The notes under the pieces were generated by a model that was not told the origin of the DNA, did no database searches, and was given only the letters and a program-made list of their open reading frames with translations. Shown one piece after another: positions 36,241-46,563 of a stretch of DNA of 64,000 nucleotides. This DNA comes from Plectrocnemia conspersa (lineage: Eukaryota > Arthropoda > Insecta > Trichoptera > Polycentropodidae): positions 62,001-126,000 of the forward strand of contig VTFK01000330.1 of the NCBI GenBank assembly GCA_009617715.1, read 5' to 3'. How positions within the stretch are numbered: position 1 is the stretch's first letter; each line of letters starts with the position of its first letter. Position numbers and translations under genes: made by a program.

Positions 36241-36900
36241 TCAATATTGTAACAATCGTTGTTACCCTCGACTTTACTAAAATTAGGTTTCAAAGTTCAA
36301 ATTCACTTATCTCAAAATTTCACTAACTCGACTAACCTTAACCGGCATGGATTCGTATCGTAAGTTGCATACTAATACAATAGTAACTATTTTAATACTA
36401 AAGCAATCATTATGATAATTCTAATTTTATAATCTTATTTTATTATTTTGAGAAAACTCTGGAATTGCAAATAACTAAAACATACGTATTTCATGATATG
36501 ATCATTTTCACAACTTTTGTGTAGTAATAATAAATTACATATAAATGAACTGCTTCTAGATCAAACAAATATGATTCATAATGGTATTACCATAATATTC
36601 ATCATAGGAATATTTTAGTCAATCATAAATGTTATTAGGTATGCAAGAAGTAATATTTACTCCAAATATTCACAATCGCTCTATACGTATATCATTAAAA
36701 TGTATTAAATTGAATAATTTTAAAGCTTATATAAACTTATGTTCGTCTCATTATTTTCGCCAATTTATTTATACTACTTAAGGCAATTAGTAAAAGTTTA
36801 ATGAATCATATTACCTTGAATAAAATGTTTTGTAAATATGTATTACAAATCAATGTATATATACATATGTAAATATAATTTTCAATTTATGTAGAGTTTC
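36241..36900. other. AT-rich gene-free DNA
   Basis: No feature recognised. Confidence 0.5.
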
Positions 36901-37400
36901 CCTTAACACACTCCACATTTTAACCAAATTCGCAACACCTCACTCCGTTAAACTTTAAACACAACACGCCGTAACCGACGAGCCGTTACAAGAATTTTAT
37001 CCATAAACGTCCCCAAAGGGACCCAAATGGAACCCGGTACGGAACGGGAACGGGTGTTAGGTAACACGCAGATTAGAATACGAAAGTGTGTTGCCATTAA
37101 ATTGCCAAAAGCTAAAATATTCGGCTAATTTTGCTGCACGTTTCGCAAATAGCACGGCAGTCCCAAATCTGGGGGTATCTACCCCAACAAGATATATATA
37201 GGTTTCTATTAAGTGTGTTTGCCTTGGCACACCTTTAAACGCGTTAATTGTGACAAATCTACGGCTATAATTTTCACTTAGCCCAAAATTCGCGAGCTCA
37301 CTAATTATACGCCCATTTTCTTTGCTTTGTAACCTTATAAGCCAGTTAAGCTGCGGGAACACGTGCGATTTCAATTATTCAATAAAAAAATACGAGTGTG
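36901..37400. other. Less AT-rich island
   Basis: Balanced island with a perfect small palindrome GGGGTA-TC-TACCCC at 37172-37185 and ACCCGGTACGGAACGGGAAC near 37031. The 105-codon minus-strand frame (37057-37374) has no recognised domain and no obvious splice sites. It is the longest non-transposon frame but is not convincing as a gene. Confidence 0.35.
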
Positions 37401-38004
37401 CAGGTGTACCGCTATAAATAGTCGGTAGCTGATTTGTAAACTAAATGATAAACGCTATTTAAGGGACATATATTAAAAAGTACCCTTTTCCATCACATAT
37501 TATTTTGGAAAACAACAAGAACACTCTACTTCATATTATTTTAAACAAACTTCCATTTTCGGACGCGTTTTAAGAACGATTTTTACTACCTTACTTAACA
37601 TAGTAATATATACATCCATTGACAAGCTTTTAAAGCTCTAAAGTTTTAACATAGAAGTTCTTCTTATTTATTTATTTAATATTCAGCCTTTTATACATAA
37701 AGTTTTATTTTTATCATGAAAAAATGTTAAGTATATGTATATTTATACTCAAACTGTAGTAAGCCACTTGGTAAATAATCAATAATGTTTACAATGTAAA
37801 ATAAGATGAAAAGCTTTGTATTATATTTTATACAATAACCGTAATATTTATTTATAAAAAAATATTTGATTATACACATATTTATAAATTAAAATACTTA
37901 CTTTAAAAAACTAATACAGCAAATTATTAGGATGTATAATATGATGCTCAAGAATTATTTAAAAATAAAAATTTAATAAGTTCTTTATTTTTTAATAAAT
38001 TTAC
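37401..38004. other. AT-rich gene-free DNA
   Basis: No feature recognised. Confidence 0.5.
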
Positions 38005-38072
38005 AGTGAACAGTAGCTGCGTAACATTTGCACATATCATTGTGGCTGCCATCGACCATGATATTTTATTTT
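38005..38072 (+). repeat. Dispersed repeat copy (partner 4690-4850)
   Basis: Shares GTGAACAGTAGC, then TTTGCACATATCATT and TGGCTGCCAT with the 4.69 kb copy. It then joins directly to CCATGATATTTTA, which matches a segment about 75 bp further on in that copy. Differences between copies fall largely at third positions of one frame (GTG/GTA, ACG/ACA, ATT/ATC), hinting at past coding. Confidence 0.55.
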
Positions 38073-38560
38073 AACTCTTTAGTTAAAGAAAAAAATTTGA
38101 ACAGAACAGAGACGTACTTTCGACTAAAACCTTCTATACTGCAATACGTGCCAATTAAACCGCAAAAGAAACTGAACAACAACATGCTGATGACCGATTA
38201 TGAGCTACTACAATACATAAAGACGAGAGACTATAAGTATGAAAATACATTTGTTATTAAAATTAGTTATAATAAATAAAGAATAAGGCCGAATCTCATC
38301 CGGATGTCGTAAAATAAAGCCAACATAGTATGATATAATATTATGAATTTAGTAAATACATTTAAATGTTGAATGTTTTTTTCAATTAAGAGCTTTAAGC
38401 AGCGATTTTCTATGCCAATATTTAAATTATTTTGTTTTATATTCAGATTCTTAAATTCAATAAAATGTTTACTATTATTTTAAAAATTAATTATAAGCAA
38501 TAATAGTTTATTTTACAAATCGTTACAGTAACATTATGAAAAAATGCTACATATCTACAG
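38073..38560. other. Gene-free DNA with an unexplained open frame
   Basis: An 83-codon plus-strand frame starts inside the repeat copy and runs to 38279. Its second half (from about 38126) is lysine-, asparagine- and tyrosine-rich and less AT-driven than its surroundings. It could belong to the repeat's former coding region. No domain recognised. Confidence 0.3.
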
Positions 38561-38990
38561 TAGGTGAGGTGAGAAGTAAGACACAAAAATAACTAGAAAC
38601 GCGAAAAGTTGGGCGTCCGGCTCACAACCACCTGTTAGCTGTGGAAGCTTGCGAAAGCGAAACACCAACATCTTGTATAATATTTATATTTACTTATAAT
38701 ATGTACATGGCTATTTTGCGGATGTTCCAGTCAGGAGCTTAATTTGTTAAGACAAAGTTTCTTGTTATTGTTATTATTTAATTTGTTGTGCGACAATTGA
38801 GTAGTGCCGAACATTGAGCTAAACTAGTGGATGCAAAGAGAAAAGCGACGGCTTCTGCGATCTTCGCTGGTCTAAAGTTAAATTGGCCTCATCTTAGTTG
38901 TAGTCCAAGTTCGAATGCCTTGAACTCTGAAGTGGATGCTTTAGTGTGAGTGCTAGTAAAATAAATCTTAGTGAAGTATTTAGATTAAGT
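38561..38990. other. Less AT-rich island upstream of the 39.3 kb exon
   Basis: Moderately balanced from about 38570 to 38960 and closed in all frames. Its position some 350 bp upstream of the candidate first coding exon would suit a promoter-proximal or intronic control element, which is inference only. Confidence 0.25.
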
Positions 38991-39338
38991 CTGAAAAAAA
39001 GTCCTTAGACAACGATTCTTGGTTTTTGATTTTGTCTTTCGCTTCTTTATGATGGAACGACTAATTACAAAAGAGATAAATAATTCTTTTTGGATAAAAA
39101 CTTACAAAATTGAATTATTAGGCACGTTTTTACGGCGCAAATATTTTTATATATATTTTAATCTATTATAATATGAATCTAAAAGCAAAATATAATAATA
39201 TTATACAGCTTGTAAAAAGTAATGTATTTATTAAATAATAAAGATACTTTTGAACGACTTTTATAAAACTTTATATAATACTGTTGATAGTTGTATATAT
39301 TTTTGATAGTAGTACATGTACATATTTTTTCGTTTCAG
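38991..39338 (+). other. AT-rich DNA ending in a splice acceptor
   Basis: AT-rich with no frame. It ends in a pyrimidine-rich ATTTTTTCGTTTCAG (AG at 39337-39338), a good 3' splice-site context for the exon that follows, and would be the end of an upstream intron. Confidence 0.4.
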
Positions 39339-39624
39339 AACTTTACTAGTCACCGGCCTACCATGTGACTGTAGCATGTATCGCCTTCGTTACGTGCGGA
39401 TGTACCACTAGATCTTGATGGTCGATGGTGACGTTGTATTGTTAGCATGTGAAAGTGCAAGTGCGATGACGGAGACATGACGGAAGCGATCAGGGTGTAC
39501 GGGGCGCCGACGGCTTCCTCGGAGGCTGCGAAGGCTTTGAAGGACGTTGTGGAGGGGCGTCGTCAAAGCCTCGCCGCACACCCCCCGGCCTCCATACCTC
39601 CCTTCGTACAGCTTTTCTCTTCCG
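39339..39624 (+). CDS. Candidate first coding exon of a host gene, unknown product
   Basis: The exon is bounded by a TTTCAG acceptor (39337-39338) and a consensus GTGAGT donor (39625-39630). Coding would begin at ATG 39477, because an in-frame TGA at 39450 blocks extension; this gives 49 codons plus one base (phase 1). A four-codon upstream open frame starts at 39465, just ahead of the start. The peptide begins MTEAIRVYGAPTASSEAAKA and continues through LKDVVEGRRQSL to PPASIPPFVQLFSS: an acidic/basic helix-like stretch followed by a proline-rich segment. Codon use is GC-rich, unlike all neighbouring frames. No signal peptide, membrane segment or known domain is visible. Reading through the donor gives only a short tail to a stop at 39666-39668. 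It could be an alternative 5' exon of a large developmental gene. A GC-rich noncoding island is the alternative. Confidence 0.5.
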
Positions 39625-39732
39625 GTGAGTACGTATTGCTGAAACCTCACACCGAACGCTCAGTTTGATGTGTATGTATATACTCGGCGGAATTTTTGTA
39701 ATTTTTTATTAATGTAAAATTTTTTTTTTTTA
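39625..39732 (+). other. Donor site and start of putative intron
   Basis: GTGAGT at 39625-39630 is the strongest donor-like site beside an open frame in the window. Sequence beyond about 39670 returns to AT-rich. Confidence 0.4.
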
Positions 39733-39990
39733 TATGATGAGTAACATACATATGTTACTTACTCATATAATTACTGAAAAATCGTGATCATGGCCGAAAA
39801 ATCACGGCCAAAATATAGAGTACAAGTACATAAGCAAAAAATCGCGATGAATCTCGCGATTATACTCGCGAAAAATCTATTTATTTGACAGACATTCTTG
39901 TTTATGTTTTTCAAATAAATACTATTATTAATTTTGAGGGAGCCAAAATAACGATATAAAAACGACAAATAGCTATTTTAAAATCACGAT
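39733..39990. other. Cluster of short hairpins, possible MITE
   Basis: Several small inverted repeats lie close together: GAGTAACATA with a bulged TATGTTACTTACTC (about 39740-39770), TGGCCG/CGGCCA around AAAAATCA (about 39791-39810), and AATCGCGA/TCGCGATT (about 39839-39860). AAAATCGTGAT near 39777 and ATCACGATATTT near 39982 form an outer inverted pair. The block may be a short nonautonomous element or structured intronic RNA downstream of the candidate donor. Confidence 0.35.
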
Positions 39991-40078
39991 ATTTGAAATG
40001 ATCCCAAGACTTAACATTTAAACCACTTTTGCCTCTGTTATTTGCTTAAATAGCCTATTAATCATTATCAAAAAATAG

Positions 40079-40240
40079 TTAGTTGTAAGTTTCAAAAGCA
40101 GTTTTTTCTTCTCACTGAAGAATCGGTATGACGCAGCCATTTTAGACACATACTGCAAGCACAACGTTGATAAGTTCTGTCACATCACGCGAATCTTGGC
40201 CAAAAGCTTTCGATCTACACTCTCCGACTACCCCTCGTAA
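40079..40240 (+). repeat. Short coding-like repeat copy (partner 35173-35274)
   Basis: An open frame of 53 codons with a non-AT-driven second half (DAAILDTYCKHNVDKF, then CHITRILAKSFRSTLSDYPS) ends at TAA 40238-40240. Its core matches the 35.2 kb copy with only synonymous differences inside C-H-I-T-R-I-L-A-K. The AGCACAACGTTGA upstream of the core also resembles AGCAACGTGA in the 4.69 kb repeat. Family unknown. A decayed transposon coding segment is the likeliest source. Confidence 0.4.
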
Positions 40241-42200
40241 ATATATATAACCCGTACAAACCTAGAAAGCATATTATGCTTACCATGTTCTTAAGTGCTT
40301 CACCTGCGCCCTTTGATGCCAAAATATGTTATTGCCCTTTTGTAAATGATGCGTAAAGAGCAAAGTTTTAAATTTGTAATACTATGTGAATGGAAACAGT
40401 CATACAAATAAAAGAAAAATAGTTTTAATTACGCATTTTTTTATAAATGTTTTTGAGTACTGAACCTTGAGTTAAAATCTATTGCTCAACTGCTAAAATC
40501 CGAACTTCAAAGGTATCTTCGTAGTAAAAAAATCTGAAAAATTTTGCTGTATTTTATTGTATACTGCTGGTAATGAATTAATTGCCTGTCGCAAAACTCT
40601 AACTTCTTCCCCATGTTGACTGATAGAAGATGAAAAAATTCCGGATCCCATCTTCTTTCATCGTCTAAGGACACAAATATGAACGATGGATCATTTATAT
40701 TAAATATATCGTATATTATAATATTTAAAAACAATTTCATGAATATTTCCGTAAATGTTTTACTGCACTTTATTTATTTAAATGATTTTATCCTGACAAA
40801 TTGTACATGTTTTTAGAGTATGCAGTTCCGAAATTCGTTTATTAATTACGTCGAATGTCTTAATTACAATATATACTAAACCATTTTTTCTTTTGAAAAA
40901 AAACATTTATAACATTCATCGACGAGTCTTTTAAGTCGTTCACGATTGTGCTTCATAAATCCTGTTATAATTTAAAATCTAGGTTTACTATTTTTTATTG
41001 CCAATGAGCTACTTTTTTTTATTGCATAATTGCATTTTTATGTTTGCCACAACATTTATACAACACAAATAACAAATACAATAAACAACGTTTGGTATTA
41101 TATATATTTACAATGCAAAAAATATAACTAAGTACCTTTATTAAAAATTCCTTTTGAATTTTACTTATTTATTATTCAGAATGTTTTATCTTTATGGTTT
41201 ATTCCTTAAACATACCGACTACGAAATTTTACACATATGTATATGCATAAACCATGCTTTAAATGAAACTGCCTTGCAATGATGTATGTATACTGTGGTA
41301 TAAAATAATATTTTGTCAAGCTTTTTTCGTGTAATATATTTTCAGCCTAGTGCAATATTTTTTCAGCACAATTTACAGCACGTTTGCTTATTTTATCAAT
41401 GTTACATTATATGGTTTCTTCTCTTTTCACTTGATTACAGAGACATTTTATCATGAATAGTTAATGATATATTTATATTTAATTTTATATTTTTTCAATA
41501 TTAAATAATATTGTTTACATATAAAAATCAATTTTCTTTATCTAATTATTTATTAGACATGTAAATATTGCACCTTTCTAAAAATATTTTGTTTATTTCT
41601 TTTTACTATACATCATTTAAAAACGAGCTTTAATATAAAAAATGTTCTGATAACATTCATAAATAAATTTGTAAACTGTAAGAAAATAACAATATAATGC
41701 TAATTATTTATATTTTTAAACTACAAAGTAATCTAAAAAATGTCTTGTTTTGTGTATCATCAAAAAGTTAAACCCATATTTAACCTTTAAGTCGATAAAT
41801 ATCTGCATATAAAATTCTAAGCTGTATACTTTGTGCGAACTGGTTACGTCACATAACCTTAACAAGATTTTTCTTTAAATTTATTATTTCCGTAAATAAA
41901 AATATTTTACCTTAGCCATAACGTTGTCATAAAAAAAATAGTATATTTATGTATAATATGCATAAAAATCAAGCATTTAAAACTTATGTATTATTAAATT
42001 AAGATTGTCATTTTTATGATCAAACATCATATAAACTTTCTTTTATCTTAATAGTATTGCTGCCCATTTAGATTTTTTCTGTGATAAAATATTAAATCCA
42101 CGTCTAGATTTGATATTTTGCCTCACAAGGCCGTTCGATATATAGGTATAGTTTATTATAAGACAGCTTTTATACAAAACGGCCGGAAAATTTAGACGCA
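40241..42200. other. AT-rich gene-free DNA
   Basis: Minus-strand frame 40507-40740 has no recognisable motif. No partnered repeats except the block that follows. Confidence 0.45.
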
Positions 42201-42317
42201 GCACGCGAAGCGTCATGTAAATCAACACACGAAACAATGAAGGATTTTCCGGCATAATATTTTATATCATTGTGTTACATCTTGTGTGCGGGTTTCAGTA
42301 GGTTAACTGCCCGCATT
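42201..42317 (+). repeat. Duplicated noncoding block, copy A (partner 44443-44548)
   Basis: The left core TGTAAATCAACACACGAAAC continues into AATG and matches copy B with one difference. The right core GGTTAACTGCCCGCATT (42301-42317) is identical in copy B. The middle is diverged. The copies are in the same orientation, about 2.24 kb apart. Both sit at the edge of balanced islands. Local duplication of an element under constraint at its ends, or two copies of an unrecognised mobile element, would both fit. Confidence 0.7.
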
Positions 42318-42690
42318 TTGCGAAAACCCCAGAAATTTCCATCTTGAGGGTTTGGGAGGCTGTGCGAGGAAAGATGTCCCGCGGAGCGTTGCGAAACCGC
42401 ATTGTGTTACACATGTGATTTATTATATCAAAGGGGCGTTATTTCAAAATTAATTACAATACGAATGCGGGACGAATGTAGGATATCTGCTTTTTTGCAA
42501 GTAATCGCGTTGCAATTTTTTTACCCTGTAAATATAAAAATGTGCTTTCGGAAGGGAGGAAAAGATTAATTCGTGTTTTGACATAAAAATATGATACGTC
42601 ATGCATGCTAGGGACGCGCAACGTTTTAAGGATCAGCAATGCGTAAGTCAAGAATAGTATATGAGCATAGATATGATTGTACAAAAAATC
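42318..42690. other. Less AT-rich island
   Basis: Balanced from about 42290 to 42640, including GAAAGATGTCCCGCGGAGCG near 42370. The minus-strand frame 42454-42693 lacks a recognisable motif. Candidate regulatory DNA. Confidence 0.3.
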
Positions 42691-44210
42691 CATAACTTAA
42701 CAAAACAACACATTTTTTAACTAATTGAAAATTTTTTCGTATTATAAAGAATATTTATTTTGGATTACCTTAGCTAAAAATAAATTTAACTTTAATTGTA
42801 GCAATTTACAAAATATTAGTTCAAGAAAAGTTAAATGTATTATATGTATTTATAGCTTTTTATATAAAACACCTTGTATATTCATTTAACAGTATAATCA
42901 ATTATACAAAAGCTTTGTGAAATTAATCTATGCTATTTTCTCAGTAAAAAATTCCAAAAAAGATCAGTTTTAATCTAAAAAGTCTTTTGAGATACAATTT
43001 TATATGTCAAATTAAAATGTTGATTTAAAAACATATGGAATTTTAGGATGAAAGAAGCAATAAAAAATAACAATAAATAAATAAATTAATGGTAATTTAT
43101 TTTTTTATTAACAGATTTAAAGATACATTCTGTGCACTGTTTCACTAATAAAATGCTGTATATATATTTTTACTTAAACTAATTGTATCAAATATATTTT
43201 ATATATAATTTGAAATTCCTTAATCAAAGGTGAAATCTTATTTCTCAGGAATTCAAAACGCACTAAGAAACAAAATCCTTACTGAAGTAGTCCATTATTT
43301 GAGAAATGTCAATACATTTTATGTACGTCTAGGCATTTTGCTCTCTCGATTATTTTAATTTCTCGAGAAATGAGAATTCTGGACTTCACTTTTCAAATTT
43401 CTGGAAAAAATTTATGATTGAGAAAATGTATGTAATACAGTTTTGAAAATACATTATTACATATTATTTTCAAAATAACCCTTTAAAAACACATGGCATT
43501 TAAAATAGAATCAAATTCTTTTTTTTTTATGTTAAAAAAAATTCAATTGTGGAAAAATTCCTCTCATTTTGTGTTGATGTTGAGTTAATCGACAACAGGG
43601 CTTCAAATAGCCACTATAAATTATTTGTTCAAATATTTTTAATACTTTCTTTATTAATAAGTAAGATGTTGGTTTTCTTTCAATACGAAATATGATTCCG
43701 AAATCTTGGCTTCCAATTCTAAGCAGGGTGAACAAAAAAATCACAAATTAACACTATTTTTAACACAATACAATTGATAAAAACAATAAATTTAAAAGTA
43801 AAAATAGTGATATTTCAAATATGCTAAATCGTAAGTTAGATAGATTTTTGCTAAACCGGAAGTAATTATTAGTGGACATAAACATAATAATAAATATACA
43901 AAATGTGGCTATTGAATTTTCAGATTCCCAGAAGAACCCTAATTTATATAACTTATAATTCAAAGCAATATATTATACATATATACACAAGAAGTTTTTG
44001 AAAAGTGTTGAATACTCAGAACTACGGACATAATATATTATACAGCGATCCTTACATAACTACGTATATTTCCCTTAAATGTATTTAATATACGAAGTAG
44101 GTTTTTATCTGAACCCTAATGTAAGGATCTCTCCATTGTTTGAATATTCACTATTAATTACAATACAACGTAAGGTGTGAAAAGCTCAATTCGACCAGAG
44201 ATAAAATCGC
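42691..44210. other. AT-rich gene-free DNA
   Basis: Short minus-strand frames at 43532-43744 and 43760-43963 are AT-driven. Nothing recognised. Confidence 0.5.
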
Positions 44211-44442
44211 ATTCGAAAACTTCTTGTGTCCACAAACACGGATCGCCCAGATAACATTCAAAATCCCCTATTTGATTTTATTCGTTCAAATAAACCGTTT
44301 GAAGCGGCGCACAACCGTCGGCTTGCGGTCCACTTGCGGACGGAGAATATAACGATAGTTTTATCTTTATGCAAAACATGTCCTCGCTGTATGATTCTGC
44401 ACGGTTTTGTGAAGAGGCACGGTTTGGGAAACGCAGATACCG
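44211..44442. other. Less AT-rich island
   Basis: Balanced sequence leading into repeat copy B. Three overlapping frames on both strands span it (44226-44537 plus, 44258-44500 minus, 44278-44547 minus), none with a recognised domain, which points to low stop density rather than coding. Confidence 0.3.
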
Positions 44443-44548
44443 CAGGCGAATTACGGTGTAAATCAACAGACGAAACAATGCAGGGTTGTGTGCGCTCCAA
44501 CTGTGTTTATAGTGTTGTATGGTCGTTAGTGGGTTAACTGCCCGCATT
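44443..44548 (+). repeat. Duplicated noncoding block, copy B (partner 42201-42317)
   Basis: Carries TGTAAATCAACAGACGAAAC plus AATG at 44457-44480 and GGTTAACTGCCCGCATT at 44532-44548, with the same spacing class as copy A. The GC.GGCGAA just left of the first core is also shared. Confidence 0.7.
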
Positions 44549-44877
44549 ATCGGAAATCTACATTTTACCTATATTTGATATCAAATAACTGGTACGATAC
44601 GAAGAATATTTTTAAAGTAAATGTACAATAAAATCACAGAAAATAAAGTGAAAAGCTATTTCGAGGCTTACTTATATTAAATTCATTTAAAATACCCCTT
44701 TATATATTTTTTAACGCCGTCAACTAAAGACTTGATTCAAGCTTCATAAAAGTCTTTCGCCTACTTCATTTTTATTTATTAATAACATAATGCACCCAAC
44801 GTGCGTTTATCATAATCGTTTCTAATTTGCTCGTTCGATTTATTTTCAATTAGTTGCTTTAAAGTTAATTAATTCCT
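44549..44877. other. AT-rich gene-free DNA
   Basis: No feature recognised up to the LINE fragment. Confidence 0.5.
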
Positions 44878-44880
44878 GAT

Positions 44881-45123
44881 TTGTGGAGATTAACGAAAAT
44901 CACCCCTATCTACAAGAAGGGTCATAAATCGCTTAACGAAAATTTTAGACCAGTCGCGGTTCCTTTGGCATCTGCTAAGTTATTTAATTTAATTATTCAC
45001 AGATATATCCATAATCACCGTCAGCAAGCTCTAGTAGACCAACAACAGAGGAATCATCCGCTTCGTTCCACGGTCCCTAACCTTTTAGGCGGTGACATAG
45101 CGATAAAATCCAGATCGATATAG
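44881..45123 (+). pseudogene. LINE RT N-terminal block remnant
   Basis: 80 codons covering the ITPIYKKG...FRPV region of non-LTR reverse transcriptases. The end is shifted out of the RT frame. It is part of the LINE at 44878-46208 and not a separate gene. Confidence 0.75.
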
Positions 45124-45307
45124 TCTATACCGACTTTCAATAGGCATTCGACAAAGTTTGTCACAAGCTTATTTTTATAAAATAAAGCTACTTTAATTTT
45201 TTTTTAGTTACTTATGTCGCCGCTGTCAATATATAAGCTATTGCAACCGTCGCTCTAATGATTATTTTGCTCATTCTGGAGTACCACAAGGATCCAATCA
45301 AGGTCCA

Positions 45308-45535
45308 TTGCTCTTTTTACATTATATTACTGACATACTTGTGGCAATTAATAACTCGAATATTTATTGTATGCTGATAATTATTCGTACAAATTCCAAT
45401 TCATTCTCCTTAAAAAAAGACCTGGATTCGCTATGGAGGTGGTCGATCGATAATCGACTACCTTTGAGCATCGCCAAGTGTCACGTTTTCACATTTTCCA
45501 GAACCCAAGGGGGTCTGGAAAATGTGAAAACGTGA
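45308..45535 (+). pseudogene. LINE RT palm-thumb remnant ending in a hairpin
   Basis: The open piece starts inside the GVPQG...GPLLF block and runs through DLDSLWRWSIDNRLPLSIAK to a terminal FTFSRTQGGLENVKT created by the inverted repeat at 45480-45536. The catalytic box lies in another frame. Nonfunctional. Confidence 0.75.
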
Positions 45536-45536
45536 C
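45480..45536. repeat. Perfect 23-bp inverted repeat with 11-nt loop
   Basis: Arms 45480-45502 and 45514-45536 are exact reverse complements around the loop ACCCAAGGGGG. The left arm is LINE coding sequence (H-V-F-T-F-S-R). The right arm is its mirror copy where the LINE should read on. That pattern is what intrastrand template switching during replication produces. The perfect match inside a heavily mutated element implies a much later event than the LINE insertion. Confidence 0.95.
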
Positions 45537-46208
45537 TCAGCAAAATTCCCTTACAATTTAAAAAGAGGTGTTTCAAGCATATATATTTCTGTCGATGACA
45601 AAAAAGTGAGGTTAGAGCAGAAATAAAGATTTTCTATGCACATGGTCAAAGTTTGCGATAAGACGTCGAAGATTCTCTGGTTTGTCTTGCGAAGCGCATG
45701 TCACTTTATTAATTCATTGCCGATTCGCGTTCTATACAATACGCTAGTTCGTAGCGTCCTCGAATATGGCTCCATCGTCTAGAATTCGAGTGAAACGAAG
45801 TATACCATGTTGTTGAAAATAATTCAAAGACAATTTTCGATATATCTTTACTAGAAAAAGTACGGGTCGTATCCGTATTTGTATCTTAGTGTATTTTCCT
45901 AGAACGTTTCATTTTTGGCGTAACGTTTTGGCGTAGCACTTCTTAAATTTACTAAGGGGTGGTGTTGACAATTCGTCAATGCTCGGTGACTTTCGACTGC
46001 AAATTATAGTGTCTTAGAGTCGCGATTACGTTCCTTATTCATACATATTTTGGTCAGGATGTCAGCGCTTAAGAACGCTCATTCAGCTTTTCAACAATCT
46101 TGCTAAACACAATGTTTTTAGCGATAGCATGTGGAATGGCACTATTTGTAGTGTACTCATTAACTATTTTTTTATATGTTTATTTAATAGGCATTATGAC
46201 GAATTGGA

Positions 46209-46500
46209 GTAACCAGTTAACTCATAATGGTCAGATTTGTTTAAAAAATTATAATAAAATAGCTCGATTCTTCTCTTAAGATTTTCAGTTGATAATATAT
46301 ATATATTATATATATATATATTATTATTATTAATATAAATACATACATATACATACAATATAAACAGTGAAAACGTAAAGCAAGAATAACACACCTAAAA
46401 TTACGAAGCTCTCTTTCTTCATTTATATAATAATGTATTTCTCATACGTCTGAATAATGTAACATTATAATAAATATTCAAGAGACAGAGATGTAGATAG
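46209..46500. other. LINE 3' side with TA microsatellites
   Basis: Alternating TA runs at about 46295-46323 and a GATA/GAAA-type run at about 46482-46512. The minus-strand frame 46194-46394 is antisense to the LINE end and not a gene. Confidence 0.5.
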
Positions 46501-46507
46501 ATAGAGA

Positions 46508-46563
46508 AAGAAAGCATGGTATATTAATATACAATGCTTTCTTATAGTATATAAATATACTAT
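46508..46563. repeat. Two abutting palindromes
   Basis: The first, 46508-46543, is a 36-bp palindrome with one mismatched pair, centred on GTATATTAATATAC and flanked by AGAAAGCAT/ATGCTTTCT. The second, 46544-46563, is ATAGTATAT-AA-ATATACTAT, perfect. Adjacent cruciform-capable sequences near a microsatellite may mark a fragile or MITE-derived site. Confidence 0.85.

Larger units (their letters stand above)
44878..46208 (+). mobile_element. Old 5'-truncated Jockey-like LINE, many frameshifts
   Basis: Plus-strand RT and C-terminal remnants follow in the expected order. KITPIYKKGHKSLNENFRPV (44893-44952) is the first RT block. AFDKVCHKLI (about 45144-45173) follows a stop. GVPQGSNQGPLLFLHY (about 45281-45328) is the palm block. 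A remnant Y-A-D-N catalytic box lies at 45370-45381. Then come the RWSIDNRLPLSIAKC segment, the VLYNTLVRSVLEYGS block (about 45730-45775), and a C-terminal LFNNLAKHNVFSD segment (about 46096-46134). Several frameshifts and stops divide it, and the catalytic aspartate pair is broken to D-N. The element begins inside the RT domain, a typical 5' truncation. Confidence 0.85.

Noticed and set aside
37057..37374. 105-codon minus-strand open frame
   Set aside because: No recognisable domain, no splice or start context, and it lies in an island where low stop density makes open frames common.
44226..44547. Three overlapping open frames suggesting a gene
   Set aside because: They overlap on both strands and contain the duplicated noncoding block; no frame is favoured.
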